A DNA stretch of 64,000 nucleotides from Corticium candelabrum (lineage: Eukaryota > Porifera > Homoscleromorpha > Homosclerophorida > Plakinidae): the NCBI RefSeq assembly GCF_963422355.1, contig NC_085089.1, forward strand, positions 660,001 to 724,000, given 5' to 3'. A program made the translations under genes and the position numbers. Each line of letters begins with the position of its first letter. Position 1 is the first letter of the stretch. The notes under the pieces are model-generated. The model worked only from the letters and a program-made list of their open reading frames with translations, searched no databases and was not told where the DNA came from. Shown here piece after piece: positions 35,263 to 57,203 of the stretch.

Positions 35263-35691
35263 CTCAACAACACGAAATTACGAACTGTGTGCTAAACATG
35301 TGGAATATCAATGAGGCACTCTGCCGATGAAGCGAGTGAGCAAAATAGTTCTAGTCACACCTCAAGTTTGTTATCACCGTTAATTAATTAATTAAAAATA
35401 TATTGATTGTAGCTAATTTAGTAATTGCAAAATATTTAAAAACCGATTTTGTATCTGTCAAGTTGTCTACATGTCCTACTGCACGTGCACAGCAAGTGTT
35501 ATGACCTAATACGTTAAATCCTCTATAGATGTAGCTAGAAAAGTGAAGAATACGAAATGCAGCCAGAAATTAATATCAACTACACATCAGTCAGCCATAT
35601 ATTTACTGAGTCAACTTATAACTCTACAGACAATATGTCTAAGACTTTGCAAGTACATAGGCAATACAACGTTAACCAAATTACCATAATC
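35263..35691. other. Spacer between the TIR-PDZ-CARD gene and INO80
   Basis: AT-rich and presumed promoter plus INO80 3' UTR. Nothing else is seen. Confidence 0.5.
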
Positions 35692-45530
<9,839 letters not shown>

Positions 45531-46303
45531 TTTCGAAACGCAACGAACTCACGCGACCTAAAAACGCAAAGAAATGAAGCTGTTAGAGAGAAAAAACAGC
45601 GACAGAGTTGTCTAAGACTTAATCTTGCCATAGGGCACGCCAGAATGGTCGACGAAAAGCGAGAAGCGTCGAAATCGACGTCGCGCTGTCTAAACGGGTG
45701 CCACCGGGGTCCCTCTCGCAGCACAACAAGCCAGACAGCCACGTATCGGCACTCCCCGCCATCAAACGCGCATGGAACTACTCGTAGACCGCTTGAAAGT
45801 ACACGTCACGCATCTGTAAACGTTAGGGAGCGCTCTCTCTCCGATTTCGGGAAGTGAGAAAAATCGGTGTAAAAACATACTAAGATGGTATATGTTGCGT
45901 GCGACCTAGGGCTTGACGTCGCCACTACGCTCCCTTCTCGCTCTTCTTCTTGTTTCTCCGGGTCCAAGTGATAACGTGGAGACGCCCACTGGTCGCAGGT
46001 CTGCGACGGTATGCGAGTGTGCGGTGCAAGCATTTCGCTTCCCTTCCTGTCCACTCAGCCGACGCGCTGCCATTTTCGGGCACGCCATCACAACACTACC
46101 CGGATAACCGTTAACGCACGTTACAATATCTAAACCCGTTTGTTCTTGGACGTGCTTACTGTGTCAGTGTGAACATATAAGCATAAATCCTTTCATCGAT
46201 TGCATTGAAATGTTTTTAGTTTAGAATAGGTATTTGATTATTTATAAAGTAGTACTGTTAGTAACTTAATTAATGTATGGATTCTCTTTACAGTGTCTTA
46301 GCT
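45531..46303. other. INO80 promoter region and spacer
   Basis: CG-richer sequence directly upstream of the INO80 start (for example aaatcgacgtcgcgctgtc), then AT-rich sequence up to the transposon. Several short open frames on both strands (45645-46107) lack recognisable similarity. Confidence 0.45.
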
Positions 46304-47486
46304 TAGCCTCGGCCTCCCAGACCCGTGTAGCGCCGATTCAAAATCGTCCTCCACACCCCACGGCCGTTTCGCCTGCGCAACTTAGTTTGCACGTGCTCAG
46401 TCACGTGGAATTGCGCGATCGCCAACATACCATCACTTCCTGTGAAACGTTTTCCATTCTTTCTTCTATGCCTGAATGACAATAAGCGAACAACGTGCAA
46501 GAAAGTAAGTGCAGACGTTCATACCATAACTCTATAGATTGTAAGTCTCATAGCACGTTTCTAAATGAGTCACACTTCCATGACTACAGAGGTCGTTTTC
46601 ACTGTTATCTCACATCTCCGGGTTTTTGCAGATATAACAATGATCACAAACAAGACTCATGTGAGACACCACCGCCACCGTCGCTCGGCTTTTGTGTACG
46701 CCTCATAGAAATAACGATACAGTTGCGAGTCTTTTGACACGTGACTTGGCTCCTAGCTGCCTGAAAATGTGGAAAGCTGAGACTGAACTCGTCTACAAGG
46801 GTGCTTCCACTTTGTTTCTCGATGTAAAAAGTGCAGCTACTTTATCCAAACACAGGGCAACGGCCAACCGATGAGAAAACAAGAAGAACGGAGATCATGC
46901 ATGAGACATCGTCGTCGACATGCACGAACCTCTCTGCTGGGGAACAACAGTATGAAACACGTCATACAGCCGACGATTGCAAACACAGACACATGCTGCC
47001 ACTCACGTCTGCAAGCCATATGAAGGAATTGACCGCGAGGACAAGCCAGCGTACACATGTACACAAGACTAGATGGTCTCCTGGAGAACTTAATTTGCAA
47101 GGATCGACTGCAGGTTTGTACGAGCGACGACCTAATCAACGTCAGAGACAGGGAACGCGGACAAATAAGTTATGGTGACACAAGAACAGAAGCATGGTCA
47201 TTTTATACTAAAATAGCACTAGAATATGACAAGATGGCCTAGGTCACGTGCCTAGAGATATTATTCTTAGCAACTTGGAATGTAAGTAAAATCATATCTA
47301 TGGTAAAATAAACTTTGCCACAAAAACTTGCTAATGGTGTACCAACACTGGTTCCTTGAACTTGAATGGTACACGTGTAGCAGTTCTTTACCTCATCATT
47401 CTCTCATGCCCTTTCCTTACTCCATACACTACTTAAGACGTATACAGAAACAGTTAACCAGTATACAAGTGTTGTCAGTCTAGTCT

Positions 47487-48258
47487 ATGGATATGGCACA
47501 TCACATCCTTTCCGTACGAGAGCTTCGCAGGTTATGTGCCCCCAGGTTCAATCGAGAGGATGTCAGTACAAATGTCTAGACCACAAAAACAGGATTCTCC
47601 AGTTGTACAAGATAGATGTTGGAGCAGATAATGTTTCTGTGCATCCTACCAATTTCTGTGTCTGCTGCCATCTAGTGGTGCATTGATTTACAAAGAGGCA
47701 AGGAGCCTCTATTCTTGTACCTTTCTGCAGAGAGTGGATGGTACACTCAGAAAACTGCAACACCTGCTGTAGTTGTCAGCAACAGAAGAAAGAAGGAAGA
47801 CCACCCAATTATTGAAAAAAGAATCAGCTTGTTCTCACAGGTCAGTCAGCAATCAAATTGACTGACCTAATCCAACAAATAGAAACAGTAGCACCAGAAG
47901 CCCTATGTTCATAAGACTTTATTCAAGCAATCCAACTATCTCATTTCATCCAATTTGAGTCAGTTCTGTACCTGTTTGACTCGTTCAAGTGCACCCTGTG
48001 TGAAAAGTTGTCAACATCCCAGTTGAACTCCAATGCAACCATTTAATGTGCAAGAAGTGTGCCATTCAACATTTGCATCAGTCTCCCTTGTATGACTGTT
48101 TCCAGTGCCAGCAGCTATAAGAAGCACATCAAGAGCCCACCACTAGCATTACTGCAGTAGAGATGGTCATGCCTCAGGTCACACGGCATCGGCCAATAGT
48201 CAAAAAGCGAAAGGCAGAAACTACAATTGGCATCTGTGATAGAGGTAGAGGTCTGTAG
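47487..48258 (+). pseudogene. RAG1-like: RAG1 N-terminal-region-like gene fragment (cysteine pairs and RING-like motif)
   Basis: Pieces in order: HILSVRELRRLCAPRFNRED; then YKIDVGADNVSVHPTNFCVC C; then [20 protein letters not shown]; then FDSFKCTLCEK; then IPVELQCNHLMCKKCAIQHL with DCFQCQQL. Vertebrate RAG1 has, in the same order and at similar spacing, [20 protein letters not shown] C, then EWHPHTPSCDIC, then [20 protein letters not shown] with FCRVC and CPSC. Agreement covers the cysteine framework and much of the intervening text, which is hard to explain by chance. The reading is broken by about two frame changes and several stops, so it is not functional as read. No sequence like the RAG1 catalytic core follows. 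A basic patch IVKKRKAE lies near the end. N-terminal RAG1-like genes without the core are known from molluscan transposons (N-RAG-TP). Confidence 0.8.
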
Positions 48259-48674
48259 AATGCGCTGTGAGTAAGAATAAAAACAAACCTGACTCCGTCA
48301 TCTTTGGGTCTCGATTCTTCCATTACGGCGAGGCGTACATCGGTAGGATCTCCCACGAACTGAATTCTAGTAAGCACAAATAACTGGATTACAGCGAAAG
48401 TCCTCGCAAAACCCGGAGAATGCGGCAAAACAGGAGGACGAGAAATGTGTCGTTTCACATGCTACAAAGGACTTCGAGATTTCCAGAGATCTTCTTCAGA
48501 TAGCGACACTACCCGATTGTGTGGTCATACCCTAAAAGACAGCCTACGCTTTCTGCAGTATCTGTGTGCAAACGCCGATTCACGTCACTTGAGCAAAAAC
48601 CGGTCATTTTTAACTGAGCATGCGCAACAACTAAGTTGCGCGGCCTCGCATAGTTGAAACGGCCGTGACCCAGG

Positions 48675-49437
48675 TCTGGGATGGTACCGCCTCTTCTCAA
48701 TATATTAAATATTGCGGTTGGTCCTAGGACCAACATTAGTGTTCAGTTTCATAATGCATACCTTCCCAATGACAGCTGTAATCAACGAAGACTTCTCATG
48801 CATATCTGCTTTCTACCAAAGACTACACTGTACACAAACGACGACTTGTAGTGCGCTCTTCACGCAAACTCACGTCCCTACACGTTGTTCGTATTCTGCG
48901 CCTGTCAACGGCAGTAACGACACCTAGTAAAGCCGTTTGTACGAACCGATGCTTACTAGCCAGCCAGCTGCATGCTCAACGACTTCATGATCACGTCTAC
49001 TAGACGAAGTCTTGCAGAGAATTCACGGCGAAGTTTTGTCGCGATTTCGCGGCAAGTCACATCGAATCTGGACGATCGAGTCATAGCGGATGCACGCATC
49101 GCGAATTTTCATCGCGAATTCGCGGCTCCACGCGCGACAAGCAGCTGCAGCGGATTCACGGCGATCAGACACATGCCGATCGCGTCCGCGGCACCACTAT
49201 AAAAGAAAGTGTTTCCTAGCGTCCCGTTCGCGTTCCCTACTAACACACAAATGATAAAACCGTAGCCACTGTAAACACAAAGGTACCCGTGCAGCAGGAT
49301 GCGACACGATGTTCTAGCGGGCGGGCCTTCGTCGTTTTTGTATTACGGCCGTAATTGGAAAGGTATGCATTTATGAAACTGAACACTAATGCTGGTCCTA
49401 CCGCAATATATTGAGAAGAGGCGGTACACCATCCCAG
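48675..49437. mobile_element. Nested inverted-repeat segment at the right end of the RAG1-like element
   Basis: Left arm tctgggatggtaccgcctct through attagtgttcagtttcat to cataccttc. The right arm is its reverse complement, with small insertions. Arms are about 80-95 bp around a CG-rich core in which cgcgaattcgcgg-like words recur (48990-49190). It is either a MITE nested in the larger element or the original subterminal repeat of that element. Confidence 0.6.
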
Positions 49438-49492
49438 ACGCGTGGAGGAGAATTTTGAATCGGCGCTACACGGGTCTGGGAGGCCGAGGCTA

Positions 49493-49701
49493 GTCGAAGC
49501 TTATAATTGACCATTCTAGCTAACCTGCATAATGTTAACCTGCATAATAAACTACAGTATCTAGCTTATAGTCATTGATCATCTACCGTACTGTACTAAT
49601 CATACACTCATATACTTGATGCAAAAGTATTGAGCATATAATTTCCGTCTACAATTATTGTATACGTACATACCACTGCTATAGATAGCACTAACAAATC
49701 T
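49493..49701. other. Short AT-rich spacer
   Basis: Presumed 3' UTR of the membrane-protein exon below. Nothing else is seen. Confidence 0.4.
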
Positions 49702-50022
49702 TCAATCCTCATCACAGACTATATCCCCAGAGTTTACGTTCCTGTATGACCGAAATGAAGCTTTGCGTTTTTGCAAACAAATCACAATCGTTGCAACAAC
49801 AATGGCAGCTACAGCCACAGCTGCCACAGAAACTCCAGCAATAGCACCAACATGATTTTTGTGAGAACACTCGTTTGACTCACAGACGACTGTCGTCTCT
49901 GGTTGCTGGGTTGAATGGTGTTGGGTTGAATGATGTTGGGTTGAATGGTGTTGGGTTGAATGATGTTGGGTTGAATGCTGTTGGGTTGGAATGTGACTTG
50001 GGCTTTTTGATGAGAAATGACT
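49702..50022 (-). CDS. Terminal exon of a single-pass membrane protein with (STQHH)n stalk
   Basis: After the acceptor ctgttgtag this exon reads an Ser/His/Gln stalk made of five STQHH-type units (a 15-bp tandem repeat, aacccaacatcattc, at about 49905-49985). A short Cys-containing spacer (VVCESNECSHKNH) follows, then one hydrophobic segment (GAIAGVSVAAVAVAAIVVAT IVICL), a basic stop-transfer QKRKA and a 20-residue tail ending DIVCDED. This is the layout of the C-terminus of a type I membrane protein. It lies downstream of the beta-galactosidase stop on the same strand. It could be an alternative 3' end of that gene or the last exon of a gene whose other exons I could not find. Confidence 0.5.
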   Translation of the reverse strand, partial: SHFSSKSPSHIPTQQHSTQHHSTQHHSTQHHSTQHHSTQQPETTVVCESNECSHKNHVGAIAGVSVAAVAVAAIVVATIVICLQKRKASFRSYRNVNSGDIVCDED

Positions 50023-50951
50023 CTACAACAGATCAAGAAAGCAATTCATTATAACAACCACATTAATATTACATTGTATGTACGCGTATTAATTCAAACT
50101 ACATGGTAAAGAATGAGGTTGATATGATTATCAGTAGTACTATAGTAGTTGGTTTAGGATATGCACATCATCATGATCAGTGTCTGCTGTAAATGCCGAT
50201 TTCTACTGAAAAAATACAAAAATACGACAATTAAATATCTATAATTTCTATTGCTTTTTTGAGTCTCAATAAACTTGCGGTTACTGGACAAAAAACGTAA
50301 AGTTGGCTTAGATGGAAAGTACTAATTTGACTGCCGCCGATGCTGCAAATCTGAACTTGAAGAATTACATCAACCTAAAACTACTAAATTTCATTACTAT
50401 ATACAGTAAACATGAACCTTTTGTGCCATGTTATGACCAAGTTTGTTTCCATGCTTCAAAGGTTAATTCCATTTTGTCCATTGCAAATAACTTTGCTAGA
50501 GATACAATGAATACCAACAGGAAAACAACAAAATTTGATTAATTAAGCACAAGGAGTAGACAGTGACATGTACAAGTGACTGCATGACAACAGTAAATCT
50601 TTACCCACATTTCAGGTCACATTGTTCTTTGGAAAAATAGAAACTAAAATGAAACAATTTGCATTAGAGTTTGATCTTCTAAAAAAGGGTTTTCTATTTA
50701 CAAACTTGGCAACCTGCTATGAAAGAATTGTTGTTGTAAAAAGCTGTGATGTAGCTAATGATAGTGAGAAAACACATGTGTAGAAGCTGTACAATGTCAC
50801 TCACTACACACTTGGTAGGTTGTGAAGACAAACATATTGGCCATCAAATGAAATACAATGTACCATCTAGCTTTAGCACAATAGCAATTAGTTTCATTTC
50901 TAAAAAAAAGTTTATCATGCTGGCTAAATTTGCCATCTAAGATAGAGCCAG
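50023..50951. other. Spacer or intron downstream of the beta-galactosidase stop
   Basis: AT-rich. I see no convincing exon. Candidates for upstream exons of the membrane-protein fragment (for example near 50185-50210, after ttttttcag) are too weak to call. Confidence 0.35.
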
Positions 50952-53550
50952 CTAGTGACCACGCTCAGTCCTTGCCTTGGATGGAGTAGCACCTATATCT
51001 GGAGTATCGACCAAGGTAGCCTTGCACTGGCTCAAATCATTTCCACAAGGTGACTCAATTAATTCAAGTATAACCAAAACGTTGAGCTGTGGATGAGGCT
51101 TCAAAACAGTAGCAGGAACATACAGTGTCTTCTGTGGACCAGCAACAGGCCAGTAACGACCTAGATTGAAATCATTGATAAAGGCCTGTCCCTGCACATA
51201 ACATAGCACTGATATCACAAGTGACTTGATACTCTGTGAATACATCAGCAAACTTTATTCCATCCATGAAGAGACAAGAAGGTGTCTTCAGGTGTCATAT
51301 TGGCTGGCACTTGAAATGTTCCCTGGAAGAACTTTGGAATCTCCATTGTAGGGCTATGAACACAAGTGAACGTGTATATTGTACATATCTGGTACAATAA
51401 TTCAATATACAAAATAACTAATCAAACACACATTTTCATACCGCATGTATCATTCTAGATACAGTTGAATGTTCAGCTTGCTAACAATGTGCATATTTCC
51501 ACATATTAAATCATACTCACCATTTGAATGATATGATTTGTTGTAAAGATCATGTTGTCATAGCAGTTATATGTAAGGTATCAATGGACAAGCAAAGTTG
51601 TACGAAGTGTCAAAGACATGCAGAAAATTTTATAGAAACATACAAAGTCAAGCTCACTACTCAACCTCAAACCTCCATTTTACAGCATGTACATGATAGT
51701 CAGTTTGTCATAAATTAAAAAAATTGGAGCAGCTAAACAAAACATTCAAGACAACTGATTGCAGTTGAATCTGTGTGTAGTTGCATGATCCCTACACAAC
51801 ACAAACATCCCAGATTGACTACCAGAAGAAATCACAATTTTACCTGTACTTCTGTATCAAAGTAACACCATGTTAATTAAACAAATAGGTAAACCAAAAT
51901 GAATGAAGGCAACGAACTTCATTTCACATGTACAGTGCAACATAAGTATAACTGACTTGCAGCATTGCACTAGCTAGTGTACCTGTAGCCTTGTTGTCAC
52001 TATGCTCACCTGGTAAGAGGAACAAGAGGCAATTCACTGACATTTTTCAGAGGAATTGACCACATTGACCAATTTGTCATAGTCTTAACTTCATATGTAA
52101 CATTTCCTACAATACCCTGTTGTTTGTAAATAATCAGTGACCATCATCAAGACAGAAATTAACATATTTGCTTCACTTTTCTGTCTCCAATAAGAGCTCC
52201 ATAGTTAATTCGTCCTGTGTTTTCCACTAAGAAATCCAACGTCTTGTGCCCAAAGTAAACATCAAATGAAACAGGTTCATCAATCATTCCTTCAACAGTC
52301 ACAACATGCTCCTGCACACAACAATTATACATAGGACAAAACTTAAAGAAACAACTGCTATCCTTGCAACACAATTATACATATTTCAATCACAGTCATA
52401 TTCCCATCATATATTTCAAATAACGAGAACAGGCGAGTGAATGATTCATACAAATTCAACTGGTGATCCTTGTAAGTCTTACACACATCAAAATTTGGAA
52501 AAACAACAACAACTGTTATGTTACAATAAAGACATCACATACTGTAGATCAACAGCACACTAAAATGCACAATTTAGTCATGTGCTACACCCGTTCAATG
52601 GTTGAAGAGCGCTCATATCCAATGTCATAATAATCTTCCATATTTCTATACATTAAACGATTTCGAAAGACACCATACATACCCTATTAAGCAATACTGT
52701 CGCACGATCATGAAGGTAACTGAGCTCAACCACAATCTCATCAGCTGGTTGGGAAATTGATTCGTGAGTGATTCCACGATATAGCACAAACCCATAGTTC
52801 TGTTACAAGAGTCAAATATGCATCAAAAGTACTTACCAACAAATATAGCTAATAATCTAACCTGTCCGAGTTGTTCCATTGTGAGAGGATAATAAGAAGT
52901 AACAGGTCCACCAGGAGTTAACTGATCCAAAGCATCAAGCAAATACACAGCCTATTAAACAGCACATGTGATGCATTAAAGACAATATAATATACTACAC
53001 TAACATAGTTTGTAGTCCAAATAGTCTGCCAACTTATCTGCCTGACTGCCCACCTGCTTACTTTCGGTCTCTCAGTTTGAATATTTGTTTGTCTGTTGCC
53101 TGCCATAATGCCTGCCAATTAACTAACCTGAGTAAACTTTACATCCCCATATGCAAACTTTGGCAAAGCTGGTGGTACTGGCCCAGAAACATTGTAATAC
53201 TGCAATGCAATGACAATGGAAACTAACTTCAACATAACCAGATTCTGTTGTAGTAGAGACACTGACCTTGCTAATTACATTTCGTATTGCTGTCAGTTTA
53301 GATCTGGGATCACCAGCTTCTGACAAAGGAGCATTATAGTCATAACTTGTTGGTTGAGAAGCCGTCTTGTGTCCACCATAATTAGCTCCTATTATTTGAA
53401 TCAAAATAATGTTTTCACAGATATATACAGGAACAGTCATACAAGTTAGTTAATTAAGCATCAGATAACCAAACCTAAACATAAGCCGTTGACTTGTTTA
53501 TCTAATACAGCAGAAGCTAATATAACTTCTACCTGTTTACCAAGTGCATG

Positions 53551-53606
<56 letters not shown>

Positions 53607-55223
53607 TGTGTGAGTGTGTGTGTGTGTGCATGTGTTCTTGATCTTCAAAATTTTCCATGACTGAATTTCCACTTTCTTTTATACAACACATTACAAAAAC
53701 TACATACACACTACACCTTCAGTATGGACAACAGCTAAATTGGTTCAACTGCAGCATCAGCTAATTACAATGCTATCTACTAATCCTATAACAAAGAACA
53801 ATTTTTCTTTCCGTATTATAGCTGCACAGCAATTCCCACAATGTGTCTGACAATTTAAATACACAACAAGCAAATAAACAAGAAGACTCCAACGGGCTTA
53901 CTGACCATTCATGAAGGCAAAGTTTGTTCCACCTTCAAACATGTACCTTCAATATCATTCAAAACAAACATCAATGACAAACACACAGCTGATGGTACCA
54001 ATGGCCTTACATGTTTACTGAAGCGCCAACATGTAAGATTTCGTCTAGAGTTGCAGCTACAGATTCATCAGACCTGTGTGCATGGCTACCACCCCAATGA
54101 TCCAACCAGCCAGTATAATACTCTGAATTCACCTACACAATATCATCCAATTAGACAAAAACAAAATCCTGTTTAAATAAAAAGCTCCAATATTTGCTGT
54201 ATGCACCAACTTCTATTCAAACTTCCAACACTATCACTTTGACTTAAGAATACACTGTTGACTTGGTAATAAAAAACAAAAAGTTGGTAATAAGTTGCAG
54301 ATATTTATTCTTTAGAAACAAACCAGATGCACCCTTGCAAATATACTGCAGTCACAGAGATGGTACTCTTAGACAAAATACTTTCAATATGCTGTTGAAA
54401 TAATTCTTGCTATTTTGTTTAATTAACAAAGCAAACTAGCATGTCTCTAATGCACACAGCAAACTTTTATACACCAAAACTCTAATGCCAATTCATGAAA
54501 AATATCAAGACAAAAGTACCTAATGATGCCACTTTGCTTGATCCTTGCAACTCTATAATGCTTAATAGTCCACACTGGCATTGCATGGTCTACTTATTGT
54601 TATAATTTTCTTGGACATGTAATTACAAAGTTCAACAGTTTTGCAGAAACAATTTAATTTGGAAAGAGACATAAGCGTCCAAATGGTATTATGGAAATGA
54701 TTCCATCAAGCCTTGTCAAGTTAATGTCACAAATTCATTTGATATTGTGCAAAGCTGCTTGTCAAACTGTAGCCATGTTGTGACACAAACCACCGAGTTC
54801 TTAGTCTCGCATAGCCAGACCATCTCCGCCTACATCCTTCCGGCGAGTATCTGAGTATCTCTCGCCGGAAGGATGTAGGCGGAGATGGTCTGGCTACGCA
54901 AGACAACCGAGTCCTTACCAGAGGGCCATGTTGTTGATATAGACGCATTGCATTAAATGCAGAATTAACATTAGTTCCTGAAATGAAATCAGAATGCAAT
55001 TAAATTTTGTGATCAAACTATCAGCAACACAAACTTGTCCAAAAACAATGGCACGGTTACTTTATTGATCCAACCATACTAACATAAAGTCTATCATTGG
55101 CAGTGAATGTGTGCAATGGATGGGGCGATGTAAAAGGTCCTACTAAGAACATCTTCATGTAAAGAGCTGTGTACCCTCGTAGTATTGAGATGTTCAAATA
55201 ATCACACACACGCGTGCACATGC

Positions 55224-55277
<54 letters not shown>

Positions 55278-55469
55278 ACATGCACACGTGCATACACACA
55301 CACGTGCACACACACACACAGACACACATGCACACGTGCATACACACACACGTGCACACACACACACACACGTGCACACACACACACGTGCACACACACA
55401 CACACACACACGTGCACACACACACACACACGTGCACACACACACATACACACACATACACATACACGT

Positions 55470-55503
<34 letters not shown>

Positions 55504-55537
55504 ACACACACACATACACACACATACACATACACGT

Positions 55538-55594
<57 letters not shown>

Positions 55595-57108
55595 CATCAT
55601 ACGTATACAAACAAACCTGGTCCAAAATCAACAGTTGAAAAGAGACTATCAAGAGTTCCACATCTCAGTAGTCCCGTACTAGGACCATCTGTTGTAAAGA
55701 GAATAGCACTGGAACCTAAGTAACCTCTAAACAACTGCTCAAGATGTTCCAAGTATTTCTTGTCACAAGTTGGAAAACTGCCATACTCATTCTCAACCTA
55801 GAGCAACACAAAAGCAATCAATGCAGACAGAGCAACAATGTAGACATTCCTGTATTTGCCACCAAATTGTCAAGTAGACTGCCAACAAACAAAATACAGA
55901 TTTCAAGTTTTATATGCAGTAAATGTTACCATATTCAATTTCCAATTTAGCACAGTTAAAATGAGTGTCCTGATCTACAATCATTCAAGATATGTCATAC
56001 ACACACTTGTACACGTTGCCACATCAATTTCTGTAATGTTGAAATATAATTACTCTGTATAATACATGACATCTAAAAATGTCTTATTAAAACAAGGAGA
56101 AAACAAAAACAACATATTCCTGTTGACTGACTGTAAAGTAAGTCAGTAGCATAATAAGTTATACCTACATTCCCTTGTGTACACATTTGTTCCCATGACT
56201 GGAAATCATTACCCAAGACCCGGATATCTGGGCTAAGGGTATAGTAGTGGGCCGACGTGCAGACCGTATTTATGCTCAAATAGTGCAGATGCAAATAAGG
56301 CTATTCCGACCAATAGACGAGAAGTGGTGTCATTACCGACCAACATATGAACGTAATGTCATCATAAAGCTCCACCTCTATTGTTTGGCGGCTGTGCTAT
56401 GAGAATTCAGCTATCGGACGTCCGTCCTGTACATGGTGTTATATAATCATTTGCTTTACGGGTTTAGCACATAGAAACAACACCTATAGTCTACATCTGC
56501 ATGTGTATGTTTTCCCACCAACAACCAGGCGTCTAGAGATCAAAGGTGTAGCTGTACCTGACTTGTAACATTTTGCTTGTTCCACAGGGTTTCTGCATAG
56601 TGGCTCTGCAGTCTGACAGCTTGACTCTTCGATGTGCGTGGCTGAGTGGCCGTGGTGTTGTTGCAAAAATCACTATTTACAGTGTCGTCTTCAACAAAAA
56701 TTTGGTGCTTGACGGAAATTTGCGAAGGGGAACATGCATTTATTAATTAATTTAAATTTTCAAAACTAGCCATTAATATGTCAGTACATACTGCAACAAC
56801 CATATCTATAACAACTGTTCACACCTGAACCATTATGACTGGTCCTCCATTTTCATACAGAAGAGGTCTCACTCGTGGTAACAATTGAGCCATGTAAGTA
56901 TCAACAGCAGACAAGTAATCTAACAGACAGCATTGTGGCTATTAAAAATATGAAAGCGAGGTCTCACATAATGCAATAATTACTTGGGTCTGATGATCTA
57001 AGTTTGATGTGAGGATTCTTACTCAACCACCCAGGAAAACCACCCTGAAAGAGAGATTACATTGCAATATAAGCACAATTTAATGACCACCACACACACA
57101 CAACACAC

Positions 57109-57203
<95 letters not shown>

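Larger units (their letters stand above)
46304..49492. mobile_element. 3.2-kb TIR DNA transposon-like element carrying a RAG1-like N-terminal fragment
   Basis: Both ends read inward TAGCCTCGGCCTCCCAGACC then CGTGTAGCGCCGATTCAAAAT. The 41-bp arms match perfectly, and similarity continues through cctccac. The bases outside are gtcttagct (46295-46303) and gtcgaagct (49493-49501), 7 of 9 identical, a possible worn 9-bp target duplication. The TIR word is shared with the MITE at 4988-5626. The + strand carries a decayed RAG1 N-terminal-like gene (47487-48258), and the right third is bounded by a second inverted repeat (48675-49437). I found no transposase catalytic core. The remaining sequence is unassigned, including a minus-strand exon-like patch (about 48288-48370, IQFVGDPTDVRLAVMEES, flanked by ag and gt). 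Confidence 0.75.

Noticed and set aside
45906-46091. Short minus-strand ORF starting MACPKMAARRLSGQ
   Set aside because: CG-rich promoter-like sequence with Arg-rich chance translation and no splice or homology support.
46831-47178. 115-codon ORF inside the RAG1-like element
   Set aside because: Basic, low-similarity translation with no domain. Adjacent frames (for example 47057-47242, ending LEYDKMA) are equally plausible, so neither is called.
46295-49501. Firm 9-bp target-site duplication for the RAG1-like element
   Set aside because: Only 7 of 9 bases agree (gtcttagct against gtcgaagct), so it is reported as possible, not as established.
55185-55723. Several His-Thr or Cys-Val repeat ORFs on both strands
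   Set aside because: They are six-frame translations of a 390-bp CA microsatellite. The same applies to the repeat ORFs at 1585-2050, 2681-2902, 3301-3535, 22027-22270, 25213-25464, 28218-28617, 44630-45344, 53461-53709 and 57019-57268.
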